8,022 nt of DNA, from the NCBI GenBank assembly GCA_003151555.1, contig PLXU01000060.1, forward strand, positions 2,014-10,035, in the 5' to 3' direction. A program made the position numbers and the translations under genes. Positions 1 through 6,286 of this stretch are shown here, piece by piece. The notes beneath the pieces are model-generated. The model made no database searches. It was given only the letters and a program-made list of their open reading frames with translations, and had not been told where the DNA came from. The DNA comes from Acidimicrobiaceae bacterium (lineage in GTDB: Bacteria > Actinomycetota > Acidimicrobiia > Acidimicrobiales > RAAP-2). How positions within the stretch are numbered: the stretch's first letter is position 1; every line of letters starts with the position of its first letter.

Positions 1-177
1 CACGGCAACTACACCTTCGGTGTGACCGAGCAGCTGATCTTCCCCGAGGTCGACTACGACCGCATCGACACCACCCGTGGCATGGACATCACCATCGCCA
101 CCACCGCACGTACCGATGACGAGGGCCGGGCACTGCTCGCCGCCTTCGGCTTCCCCTTCCGCAAGGAGAACCAGTAA
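1..177 (+). CDS. rplE: 50S ribosomal protein L5 (uL5), C-terminal part, truncated by window start
   Basis: The open frame enters at base 1 and ends at TAA 175-177, giving the last 58 residues of a protein normally about 180 long. The visible stretch holds the conserved uL5 C-terminus: GVTEQLIFPEVDYD, then RGMDITI and a final GRALLAAFGFPF segment. uL5 binds 5S rRNA in the central protuberance of the large subunit and contacts the P-site tRNA. It is the usual gene before rpsN in the spc operon, and rpsN follows after only 4 bases. The start and N-terminal half lie outside the window. Confidence 0.97.
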   Translation, partial: HGNYTFGVTEQLIFPEVDYDRIDTTRGMDITIATTARTDDEGRALLAAFGFPFRKENQ

Positions 178-181
178 CCCC

Positions 182-367
182 ATGGCGAAGAAGGCTTTGA
201 TCGAGAAGCAGCAGCGCACGCCCAAGTTCAAGGTGCGCGGGTACACCCGGTGCCGCCGGTGCGGCCGCCCCAAGTCGGTGTACCGCAAGTTCGGCCTGTG
301 CCGTATCTGCCTGCGGGTGATGGTGCACGCCGGTGAAGTCCCCGGCGTGACTAAGGCGAGTTGGTAG
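182..367 (+). CDS. rpsN: 30S ribosomal protein S14 (uS14), zinc-binding short form
   Basis: A 61-residue protein, the usual length of the short, zinc-binding (C+) S14. Four cysteines at residues 24, 27, 40 and 43 form two CxxC knuckles (CRRC and CRIC) that should bind one zinc. The core GRPKSVYRKFGLCRICLR is typical. It assembles into the 3' (head) domain of the small subunit. The ATG at 182 is preferred over an upstream ATG in the same frame because MAKKALI is the family N-terminus and the upstream part would overlap rplE. A possible Shine-Dalgarno, AAGGAG at 163-168, lies inside rplE. As a zinc-dependent form it could in principle have a zinc-free paralogue elsewhere in the genome; none is visible here. 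Confidence 0.97.
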   Translation: MAKKALIEKQQRTPKFKVRGYTRCRRCGRPKSVYRKFGLCRICLRVMVHAGEVPGVTKASW

Positions 368-375
368 GTGACGTT

Positions 376-780
376 ATGACAATGACCGACCCCATCGCCG
401 ACATGCTGACGCGTATCCGTAACGCGAACGCCGCCATGTTCGACAGCGTCAAGATGCCCAGCTCCAAGCTCAAGGAGAGCCTCGCGAAGGTTCTCGAACG
501 CGAAGGATTCATCGCGAGCTACTCCGTCACGAAGGTCGACGGCAAGCCGGCCCCGACGCTCGAAATCAACCTGAAGTACTCCGAGGACCGCAAGAAGACA
601 ATCGTGGGTATTAAGCGCATCTCCAAGCCCGGTCTGCGCATCTACAAGAAGTCCGATCAGATGCCCAAAGTGTTGGGCGGTGTGGGCGTGGCGGTTGTCT
701 CAACCAGCCACGGTCTCATGACCGACCGCGAAGCGCGCAAGGCCAAGCTCGGCGGCGAGGTGCTCTGCTATGTCTGGTAA
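376..780 (+). CDS. rpsH: 30S ribosomal protein S8 (uS8)
   Basis: A 134-residue protein, close to the usual 130-135. It begins MTMTDPIADMLTRIRNA, the classic uS8 N-terminus, and ends with the conserved block GGVGVAVVSTSHG, then TDREARKAKLGGEVLCYVW. uS8 is a primary 16S rRNA-binding protein of the central domain. In other bacteria it can repress translation of the spc mRNA; no such target structure was identified here. The frame also has a TTG at 361 that would overlap rpsN, but ATG 376 fits the family N-terminus and has AGGTG (366-370) just upstream. ATG 382 is a second possible start, two codons later. Confidence 0.97.
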   Translation: MTMTDPIADMLTRIRNANAAMFDSVKMPSSKLKESLAKVLEREGFIASYSVTKVDGKPAPTLEINLKYSEDRKKTIVGIKRISKPGLRIYKKSDQMPKVLGGVGVAVVSTSHGLMTDREARKAKLGGEVLCYVW

Positions 781-807
781 CCGACTCACTGTCGCGGAGG
801 TTCGCTG

Positions 808-1347
808 ATGTCGCGCATCGGACGTAACCCCATCACGGTGCCCTCGACGGTCACCGTCGACGTGGCCGACAACGTCGTGACGGTGAAGGGCCCCAACGGG
901 ACCATGCACCGCACACTGCCCGACGGCATCACGATCTCTCGCGAGGGCGACGTGCTCACCATCGACCGAGTGAACGACGAGACGATGTACCGCTCGCTGC
1001 ACGGACTGACGCGCACGCTGGTCTCGAACATGGTCGTCGGGGTTACCGACGGCTGGTCCAAGGAGCTCGAGATCATTGGCGTGGGCTACCGCGCCGCCGC
1101 CGGTGCACCGGGCGTACTGGATCTGGCGCTGGGTTTCTCGCACCCGGTCAAGTTCACCGCGCCTGAGGGCATCACCTTCGAAGTGCCCGCGGCGACGCGC
1201 GTGATAATCAAGGGCGCGGACAAGGAAGTCGTGGGCCAGGTGGCCGCGTCGATCCGCAAACTACGCAAGCCCGAGCCCTACAAGGGCAAGGGAGTGCGCT
1301 ACCTCGGCGAACGAGTGGCGCGCAAGGCCGGAAAGGCGGCGAAGTAA
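808..1347 (+). CDS. rplF: 50S ribosomal protein L6 (uL6)
   Basis: A 179-residue protein, the standard uL6 length. It opens MSRIGRNPI, followed by VTVDVADNVVTVKGPNG, and carries the signature PEPYKGKGVRYLGE near the C-terminus (about residues 151-168). Two homologous domains are expected, about residues 1-80 and 81-179. It binds 23S rRNA near the sarcin-ricin loop and the base of the L7/L12 stalk. The start is well supported: GGAGG at 796-800 lies 7 bases before ATG 808. The 27-base gap from rpsH is the largest inside the ribosomal-protein run. The stop codon shares its last A with the rplR start (TAATG), implying translational coupling. Confidence 0.97.
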   Translation: MSRIGRNPITVPSTVTVDVADNVVTVKGPNGTMHRTLPDGITISREGDVLTIDRVNDETMYRSLHGLTRTLVSNMVVGVTDGWSKELEIIGVGYRAAAGAPGVLDLALGFSHPVKFTAPEGITFEVPAATRVIIKGADKEVVGQVAASIRKLRKPEPYKGKGVRYLGERVARKAGKAAK

Positions 1348-1703
1348 TGCCTCGCTCCACCCACGAACTGCGCCTGCGCCGTCACAAGCGCATCCGCCGT
1401 CGCCTGAGCGGCACGCCCGAGCGTCCCCGTGTCGCGATCAGCCGCTCCAACAAGCACATCTCGGCCCAGATCATCGATGACGTGAACGGGCGCACCCTGG
1501 CCGCCGCCTCGTCGGTTGAAGCCTCGCTCAAGGGCACCAGCGGTGGCAACATCGAAGGGGCCAAGGCCGTGGCTAGCCTGCTCGCCCAGCGCGCACAGGA
1601 CGCCAAAATCACCACAGTGGTGTTCGATCGCGGTGGTTTTGACTACCACGGTCGGGTCGCCGCCTTCGCGGACACCTTGCGTGCCGCCGGACTGGAGTTT
1701 TAA
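1347..1703 (+). CDS. rplR: 50S ribosomal protein L18 (uL18)
   Basis: A 118-residue protein of normal uL18 size. The N-terminal third is strongly basic (LRLRRHKRIRRRLSGT), followed by the conserved PERPRVAISRSNKHISAQIID. The C-terminus shows VVFDRGGFDYHGRVAAFADTLRAAGLEF, the family signature. uL18 binds 5S rRNA together with uL5, in the central protuberance. It starts on the ATG inside TAATG at the rplF stop, with AAAGG at 1332-1336 about 10 bases before. Its own stop overlaps the rpsE start in the same way. Confidence 0.97.
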   Translation: MPRSTHELRLRRHKRIRRRLSGTPERPRVAISRSNKHISAQIIDDVNGRTLAAASSVEASLKGTSGGNIEGAKAVASLLAQRAQDAKITTVVFDRGGFDYHGRVAAFADTLRAAGLEF

Positions 1704-2254
1704 TGAGTGACTTAGAGCAGTACGAAGAGCGCACCATCAAGGTAAACCGCGTGTCCAAGGTCGTGAAGGGTGGACGTCGCTTCTCGTTCACCGCCCTCAT
1801 GGTCATTGGCGACGGCAACGGCAAGGTCGGCTTGGGTTATGGCAAGGCCAAAGAGGCCGGTCTCGCGGTGCAAAAGGGGATTGAAGAGGCCCGCAAGAAT
1901 CTCTTCGACGTTCCCCTAGCGGGCACGACGATCATCTACCCCGTGTTGGGCGCCTCCGGCGCCGGCCGGGTGCTGATGAAGCCGGCCGCTCCCGGTACTG
2001 GCGTTATCGCTGGCGGCGCGGCCCGGGCCATCCTCGAGATGGCCGGCGTCAAGGACATCATTGCCAAGTCGCTCGGCTCGTCTAATGGCATCAACGTGGC
2101 CCACGCCACCATTGAGGGACTCAAGCAATTGCGCCGTCCCGAAGAGATTGCGTCGTTGCGCGACAAGCCGGCCGATCACGTCATCCCCTCGGGCACCCTG
2201 CGGGCCTACCGCGAACGCCAGCGCGAGGGCGACCTGTTTAAGACGGAAGGCTGA
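1703..2254 (+). CDS. rpsE: 30S ribosomal protein S5 (uS5)
   Basis: A 183-residue protein. The double-stranded RNA-binding-like N-domain (about residues 10-75) contains VNRVSKVVKGGRRFSFTALM and GDGNGKVGLGYGKAKE. The C-domain (about 85-160) contains PAAPGTGVIAGGAARAILE and the conserved SLGSSNGINVAHATIEGL. uS5 lies near the mRNA entry channel and affects decoding fidelity and helicase activity. It begins at the TAATG shared with rplR, with GGAG at 1694-1697 five bases upstream. The short acidic and polar tail (REGDLFKTEG) is ordinary for actinobacterial homologues. Confidence 0.97.
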   Translation: MSDLEQYEERTIKVNRVSKVVKGGRRFSFTALMVIGDGNGKVGLGYGKAKEAGLAVQKGIEEARKNLFDVPLAGTTIIYPVLGASGAGRVLMKPAAPGTGVIAGGAARAILEMAGVKDIIAKSLGSSNGINVAHATIEGLKQLRRPEEIASLRDKPADHVIPSGTLRAYRERQREGDLFKTEG

Positions 2255-2256
2255 AC

Positions 2257-2439
2257 ATGACCCAACTTAAAGTCACCCAGACGCGCTCGGCCATCGCCAC
2301 CAAGCCCAAGCACCGCGCCACGCTGCGCGCGCTCGGTCTGCGCGGCATTGGCCAGTCGAACGTGCTGCCGGATCGTCCCGAGATTCATGGGATGATCGCG
2401 CGCGTGCCCCACCTGATCAAAGTAGAAGAGGTCAAGTAA
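2257..2439 (+). CDS. rpmD: 50S ribosomal protein L30 (uL30)
   Basis: A 60-residue protein, the typical bacterial uL30 length. It shows LKVTQTRSAIATKPKHRATLRALGLRGIGQ, then a proline-containing turn and HLIKVEEV at the end, all family hallmarks. It binds 23S rRNA on the solvent side of the large subunit. Only 2 bases separate it from rpsE, and GGAAGG at 2245-2250 lies 6 bases before ATG 2257. Its stop overlaps the rplO ATG (TAATG at 2437-2441). Some bacteria lack rpmD; here it is present and intact. Confidence 0.96.
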   Translation: MTQLKVTQTRSAIATKPKHRATLRALGLRGIGQSNVLPDRPEIHGMIARVPHLIKVEEVK

Positions 2440-2924
2440 TGAAGCTGCACGATCTCAAATCGCCCGAGGGCTCTACGCACCGCAAGAAGATTGTCGGTCG
2501 CGGCATCGCCGGCAAGGGTGGCAAGACGGCCGGACGCGGCACCAAGGGCCAGAAGGCCCGGCGCACCATTCCGGCCGGTTTCGAGGGCGGCCAGTTGCCG
2601 CTGCTCCAGCGCATTCCCAAGCTGAAGGGATTCACGAACCCCTTCCGCGTGGAGTACACCCCGGTCAACCTCGACGCCCTGGTGGCGTTAGGGGTGAGCG
2701 ACGTCACCTTCGAAGTGCTTGTCGAACGCGGTCTCGCGCGTCGCAAGGACTTGGTCAAGATCTTGGGACGTGGCACGCTCGACAAGAAGCTGAACGTGTC
2801 GGCCCACGGTTTTTCGGCGTCCGCCAAGGCCGCCATCGAGGCCGCTGGCGGCACGGCGACGGAGCTGGCCAAGCCCTTCGCCGTTCGTCCTCCTGCGTCG
2901 GGCAACCAGCACCAGAATCGCTAA
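2439..2924 (+). CDS. rplO: 50S ribosomal protein L15 (uL15)
   Basis: A 161-residue protein, slightly longer than the common 145-150. The glycine- and lysine-rich N-terminal extension that threads into 23S rRNA is clear: VGRGIAGKGGKTAGRGTKGQKAR at about residues 19-41, followed by GFEGGQLPLLQRIPKLKGF. The C-terminal globular part (about 70-148) has LDALVALGV and LDKKLNVSAHGFSASAKAAIEAAGG. Extra length is mostly a polar tail after residue 148 (AVRPPASGNQHQNR). The start shares an A with the rpmD stop, and GAGG at 2428-2431 is 7 bases upstream. uL15 is a late-assembly protein of the large subunit. Confidence 0.97.
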   Translation: MKLHDLKSPEGSTHRKKIVGRGIAGKGGKTAGRGTKGQKARRTIPAGFEGGQLPLLQRIPKLKGFTNPFRVEYTPVNLDALVALGVSDVTFEVLVERGLARRKDLVKILGRGTLDKKLNVSAHGFSASAKAAIEAAGGTATELAKPFAVRPPASGNQHQNR

Positions 2925-2933
2925 GGCAGACTC

Positions 2934-4223
2934 GTGTTTAAGCGCCTCGCCAACATCTTTCGTGTACCGGACCTACGCAACAAGGTCCTGTTCACCATTG
3001 GCATCATCTGCCTCTACCAGCTAGGGGCCAACTTACCCATACCCGGGGTGAGTTGGAGCCAGGTGAGGTTGCTGCAGTCCAAGGCCGGGGCCAGCGGGGC
3101 GCTCGGCTTCTTGAACCTCTTCTCGGGCGGCGCCCTCACCCGATTGGCCGTCTTCGGATTGGGCATCATGCCCTACATCACCAGCACCATCGTGATTCAA
3201 CTGCTGACGACCGTGATCCCCAAGTTGACCGAGTGGCGTGACCAGGGGGCCGTGGGCCAGAAGAAGATCACCCAGACCACCCGCTACCTGACCATTGGTC
3301 TCGCCCTCTTGCAGTCGACCGGCCTGATTTACGCCTTCCACGGCCACGACCAGGCCCTGCTCGGCTTCAACATCAACCTGATCCCGAAGTTCAGCCTCTC
3401 GCTAGGTCTATTCATGGTGCTCATCATGACCGCCGGCACGGCCTTCGTGATGTGGCTGGCCGAACTGATCACCCAGCGCGGCATTGGCCAGGGCATGAGC
3501 CTCTTGATCTTCGCCAACGTCGTCTCGAGCCTGCCCTCGGGCGGACGAGCGGTCTGGGACGAGGGCGGACCCTTCAAGTTCCTCATCATCCTGGTCATTT
3601 CCTTGGTGCTGCTCGTCTTGATTGTCTACGTCGACCAGGGCCAGCGCCGTATTCCGGTCACCTTCGCTCGCCGGGTCGTGGGGCGCAAGGAGATGGGCGG
3701 CAACTCCACCTATATTCCGCTCAAGGTCAACCAATCGGGCGTGATCCCGATCATCTTCGCCTCGTCGGTGCTCTACATACCGATCCTCATGTCCAACGTC
3801 GTGCCGTGGGCCAGTTTCCAGAACTTCGTGAACAACTCGCTGCACCCGACCAGCTTCTTTTACATCTTCGCTGACTTCGTCTTGATTTTCGCCTTCACGT
3901 TCTTCTACGTCTACATTGCCTTCGAGCCCCACCAGCAGGCCGAGCAGCTGCGCCAGCAGGGCGGCTTCATCCCCGGTATTCGCCCGGGCATGCCGACCGA
4001 GAAGTACTTCGCCAAGACCTTGAGCCGTATCACGGTCGTGGGGGCCACCTTCCTGGCCTCGGTGGCGGTCGTGCCCAGCATCCTGATGGCCATGTGGAAT
4101 ATCAACAAGTTCCCGTACTACGGCACCACCCTGCTCATCGCGGTGGGCGTGTCGCTGCAGACCATGCAGCAAATCGATAGTCAGCTCATGATGCGTAACT
4201 ACGAAGGCTTCTTAAAGAAATAG
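2934..4223 (+). CDS. secY: Sec translocon channel subunit SecY
   Basis: A 429-residue polytopic membrane protein of normal SecY length, with about ten hydrophobic segments. Visible hallmarks are the first helix (about 17-32) ending GANLPIPGV; the plug and second-helix region with LNLFSGGALTRLAVFGLGIMP (60-80) and YITSTIVIQLL; the cytosolic loop QGQRRIPVTFARR (235-247); GGNSTYIPLKVNQSGVIP (255-272); and the loop GFIPGIRPGMPTEKY (344-358), whose Arg350 matches the arginine critical for SecA-driven transport. It forms the protein-conducting channel with SecE and SecG, which are not encoded here. Translation begins at GTG 2934, with AAGG at 2923-2926 seven bases before. It is transcribed with the ribosomal genes, the usual spc arrangement. 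Confidence 0.97.
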   Translation: MFKRLANIFRVPDLRNKVLFTIGIICLYQLGANLPIPGVSWSQVRLLQSKAGASGALGFLNLFSGGALTRLAVFGLGIMPYITSTIVIQLLTTVIPKLTEWRDQGAVGQKKITQTTRYLTIGLALLQSTGLIYAFHGHDQALLGFNINLIPKFSLSLGLFMVLIMTAGTAFVMWLAELITQRGIGQGMSLLIFANVVSSLPSGGRAVWDEGGPFKFLIILVISLVLLVLIVYVDQGQRRIPVTFARRVVGRKEMGGNSTYIPLKVNQSGVIPIIFASSVLYIPILMSNVVPWASFQNFVNNSLHPTSFFYIFADFVLIFAFTFFYVYIAFEPHQQAEQLRQQGGFIPGIRPGMPTEKYFAKTLSRITVVGATFLASVAVVPSILMAMWNINKFPYYGTTLLIAVGVSLQTMQQIDSQLMMRNYEGFLKK

Positions 4224-4225
4224 CG

Positions 4226-4885
4226 ATGCCCAAACGTCTGAATCTCGTGATTTTGGGAAAACAGGGCGCTGGCAAGGGAACCCAGTGTGAGCGCCTCTCC
4301 GCGCGCTACTCCATCCCACATGTCTCGACCGGCGACATCCTACGCTCGGCCATCCAGGTCGATTCGACCCTCGGTCGCTCCGTGGCGTCGATCCTGGACG
4401 CCGGTGCCCTGGTTCCCGACGACGTCGTCATCAAGTTGGTCGAGGACCGCTTGGAGGAGCTCGACGCCCGAGGCGGCGCCCTGCTCGATGGTTTCCCGCG
4501 CACGATTGCCCAGGCCGAGGCGCTCGAAGACCTCTTGGGCGACGACGGCATCAAGTTGTGCATCAACCTCGAAGTGCCGACCGAGTTGGCGACGCAACGC
4601 CTCTCCACGCGTCGGGTCTGCCAGGAGTGCGGCTCGATCTACAAAGAAACCGACGTCGAGGCGATTTCGGGCACCTGCTCGAAGTGCGGGGGCGACGTCA
4701 TCCAGCGCGCCGACGACTACCCCGACGCTATCCGCCAGCGCCTCGAAGCCTACGTGAGCAGCACCGAGCCGTTGCTCGCCTTCTACGAGGCACGCGGACT
4801 GCTGGTGACGGTCAACGGCGACCAGAAACCCGACGACGTCACCGTGGCCATCCAGTCGGAGATCAGCCTGCGAGGCCTCGGTTGA
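4226..4885 (+). CDS. adk: Adenylate kinase, long form with zinc-type LID
   Basis: A 219-residue enzyme catalysing ATP + AMP = 2 ADP. The P-loop is GKQGAGKGT (residues 11-19, Lys17). The AMP site shows STGDILR (Arg40) and LLDGFPRT (Arg92). The LID, about residues 128-165, carries four cysteines (132, 135, 151, 154), expected to bind a structural zinc, and RADD with Arg161. Arg170 follows in DAIRQRL. These match the catalytic arginines of the family. The P-loop has Gln at position 13, where Pro is more common. The form differs from the short LID-less enzyme of Mycobacterium tuberculosis. ATG 4226 lies 2 bases after the secY stop with only a weak ribosome-binding site, so translational coupling is likely. 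The last four bases overlap the inferred map start. Confidence 0.97.
   Translation: MPKRLNLVILGKQGAGKGTQCERLSARYSIPHVSTGDILRSAIQVDSTLGRSVASILDAGALVPDDVVIKLVEDRLEELDARGGALLDGFPRTIAQAEALEDLLGDDGIKLCINLEVPTELATQRLSTRRVCQECGSIYKETDVEAISGTCSKCGGDVIQRADDYPDAIRQRLEAYVSSTEPLLAFYEARGLLVTVNGDQKPDDVTVAIQSEISLRGLG
4872..4875 (+). promoter_or_regulatory. Ribosome-binding site deciding the map TTG start
   Basis: GAGG lies 6 bases upstream of TTG 4882, inside the end of adk. It favours the TTG that overlaps the adk TGA over the later TTG 4903 and ATG 4912, neither of which has a purine-rich motif at a good distance. Confidence 0.55.
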
Positions 4886-5622
4886 GGCGTTCGAGCGACG
4901 AGTTGAACAAGATGCGCAAGGCCGGCAAAGTCGTCGCCGAGATGCACGAGGCGACGCGCGCCGCGATCCGTCCGGGCGTGACGACGCGCGAACTGAACGA
5001 AGTGGCGGCCGAAGTGCTGGCCAATCGCGGGGCGCGTTCTAATTTTCTCAACTACCACGGTTTTCCCGCCGTCATCTGCACCAGTCCCAACGACATGATC
5101 GTGCACGGCATCCCGGGCGACTACCGGTTGAAAGAGGGCGACATCCTCTCCGTTGATTGCGGCGCCATCATCGAGGGCTACCACGGCGACGCCGCCTACA
5201 CCGCGGGCGTCGGCCAGGTCAGTGCCGCGGCGCAGAAACTGTTGGACGTCACCGAGCGTTCCCTGTGGGCCGGGATTGACCAGTTGGTCATCGGCAACCG
5301 CCTGCACGAAGTCGGTCGGGCCGTGCAAAAAGTTGCCGAGGCGGCCGGGTACTCGGTCGTGCGCGAGTACGTGGGCCACGCGATCGGCACCGAGATGCAC
5401 GAGAGCCCCCAGGTGCCCAACTACTGGCCCGGCTCGCCCGGTCCCACCCTCAAGGAGGGCATGGTCTTCGCCATTGAACCAATGGTCAACGTGGGCTCGT
5501 ACGACACCTACGTGCTCGACGATGGGTGGAGCGTCATGACCAGCGACGGCCAATTGTCGGCCCACTTCGAGCACACCATTGCCCTGACCGACAACGGTCC
5601 CGAGGTCTTCACCGTCGCCTAA
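4882..5622 (+). CDS. map: Methionine aminopeptidase type I, TTG start
   Basis: A 246-residue cytosolic metalloprotease that removes initiator methionine from nascent proteins. All five metal ligands are present: Asp92 and Asp103 (SVDCGAIIEGYHGD), His166 (VGHAIGTEMHESP), Glu199 (FAIEPMVN) and Glu230 (SAHFEHT). His75 and His173 match the catalytic and substrate-contacting histidines. There is no N-terminal zinc-finger or SH3-binding extension, so it is the minimal type Ia form. The frame is open far upstream through adk. The protein should begin at TTG 4882 because SSDELNKMRKAGKVVAEM then aligns with the usual family start and GAGG (4872-4875) lies 6 bases before. The start overlaps the adk stop as TTGA. 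ATG 4912 is possible but would remove conserved residues. Confidence 0.94.
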   Translation: MRRSSDELNKMRKAGKVVAEMHEATRAAIRPGVTTRELNEVAAEVLANRGARSNFLNYHGFPAVICTSPNDMIVHGIPGDYRLKEGDILSVDCGAIIEGYHGDAAYTAGVGQVSAAAQKLLDVTERSLWAGIDQLVIGNRLHEVGRAVQKVAEAAGYSVVREYVGHAIGTEMHESPQVPNYWPGSPGPTLKEGMVFAIEPMVNVGSYDTYVLDDGWSVMTSDGQLSAHFEHTIALTDNGPEVFTVA

Positions 5623-5640
5623 TCTTCGCCGCTCGACGCC

Positions 5641-6285
5641 CTACTGCGGCGGGTGGGCGCGGTCGTGCTGTCGTTGGGCGAAGAGGGCCGCCTCGGTGCG
5701 GCGCTGGAAGCCCAATTTGGCCAGGAGGTTTGAGACGTAGTTCTTGACCGTCTTTTCGGCGAGGAACATCTCGGCGGCGATCTCGCGGTTGCTCAGTCCC
5801 TCGCTCAGCAGCTCGAGAATTCTTTGCTCCTGGCCGCTGAGGCTCTCCAGGCGAATGTCTTCGGCGATCTGACGGCGCAGCCGCTCGCGCGATCGCTCGA
5901 TCTGTTCGGTAGTGAGCAGCATCTCGCCGTTGGCGACACGTCGAATCGCGTTGACGAGGTCGTCGCCGCGAACGTTCTTGAGCACGTAGCCGCGCGCCCC
6001 GGCCAGCACCGACGCGCTGATCGCTTCGTTGTCGGGGAACGAGGTCAACATGAGACAGGCCAGGTCGGGTCGACGCTCGCGCAGCGACCGGCATAGGTCG
6101 ACGCCGCTGCCATCGGGCAGGCGCACGTCGAGCACCGCCACGTCCACCTCATCAAGCTCAACGTCCATCGCCTCTTGCAAGGAACCGGCTTGGGCCACGA
6201 CCTGGAGATCCGGGTGGGTTTCGAGCAGCTCGCTCAGCCCGCGACGAACAATTTCGTGATCGTCGACGAGCAGAAGGCGGATCAT
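5641..6285 (-). CDS. NarL/FixJ-family response regulator, DosR (DevR)-like
   Basis: A 214-residue two-domain regulator. The receiver domain (about 1-120) has the acidic pair Asp8-Asp9, phosphoacceptor Asp53 in VLDVRLPDGSG, Thr81 in LMLTS and Lys103 in YVLKN, so all catalytic positions are intact. The C-terminal LuxR-type helix-turn-helix (about 148-207) reads LSGQEQRILELLSEGLSNREI, then MFLAEKTVKNYVSNLLAKLGF. That segment is strikingly close to mycobacterial DosR/DevR. The start is ATG 6285, one base after the kinase stop; upstream codons in the frame lie inside the kinase gene. No clear Shine-Dalgarno is seen, so translation is probably coupled to the kinase. The gene ends 18 bases from the map stop, tail to tail. 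DosR-type function is inferred; targets are unknown. Confidence 0.93.
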   Translation of the reverse strand: MIRLLLVDDHEIVRRGLSELLETHPDLQVVAQAGSLQEAMDVELDEVDVAVLDVRLPDGSGVDLCRSLRERRPDLACLMLTSFPDNEAISASVLAGARGYVLKNVRGDDLVNAIRRVANGEMLLTTEQIERSRERLRRQIAEDIRLESLSGQEQRILELLSEGLSNREIAAEMFLAEKTVKNYVSNLLAKLGFQRRTEAALFAQRQHDRAHPPQ

Positions 6286-6286
6286 C

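Noticed and set aside
3408..4172. 254-codon - strand open frame opposite secY
   Set aside because: Composition dominated by His, Asp, Glu, Gly and Arg as expected from antisense of membrane-protein codons; secY is unambiguous.
4558..4881. Upstream open extension of the map frame through adk, which would give a 354-residue protein
   Set aside because: The extra N-terminus is arginine- and proline-rich out-of-frame translation of adk with no family match. Map homology starts only at about 4890.
4783..5574. 263-codon - strand open frame opposite map
   Set aside because: Antisense shadow with no known domain; map on the + strand has every catalytic residue.
5637..5659. Hairpin CGCCC/GGGCG between the convergent genes as a terminator
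   Set aside because: The stem is only 5 pairs with a 13-base loop and no T-rich tract on either side; too weak to annotate.
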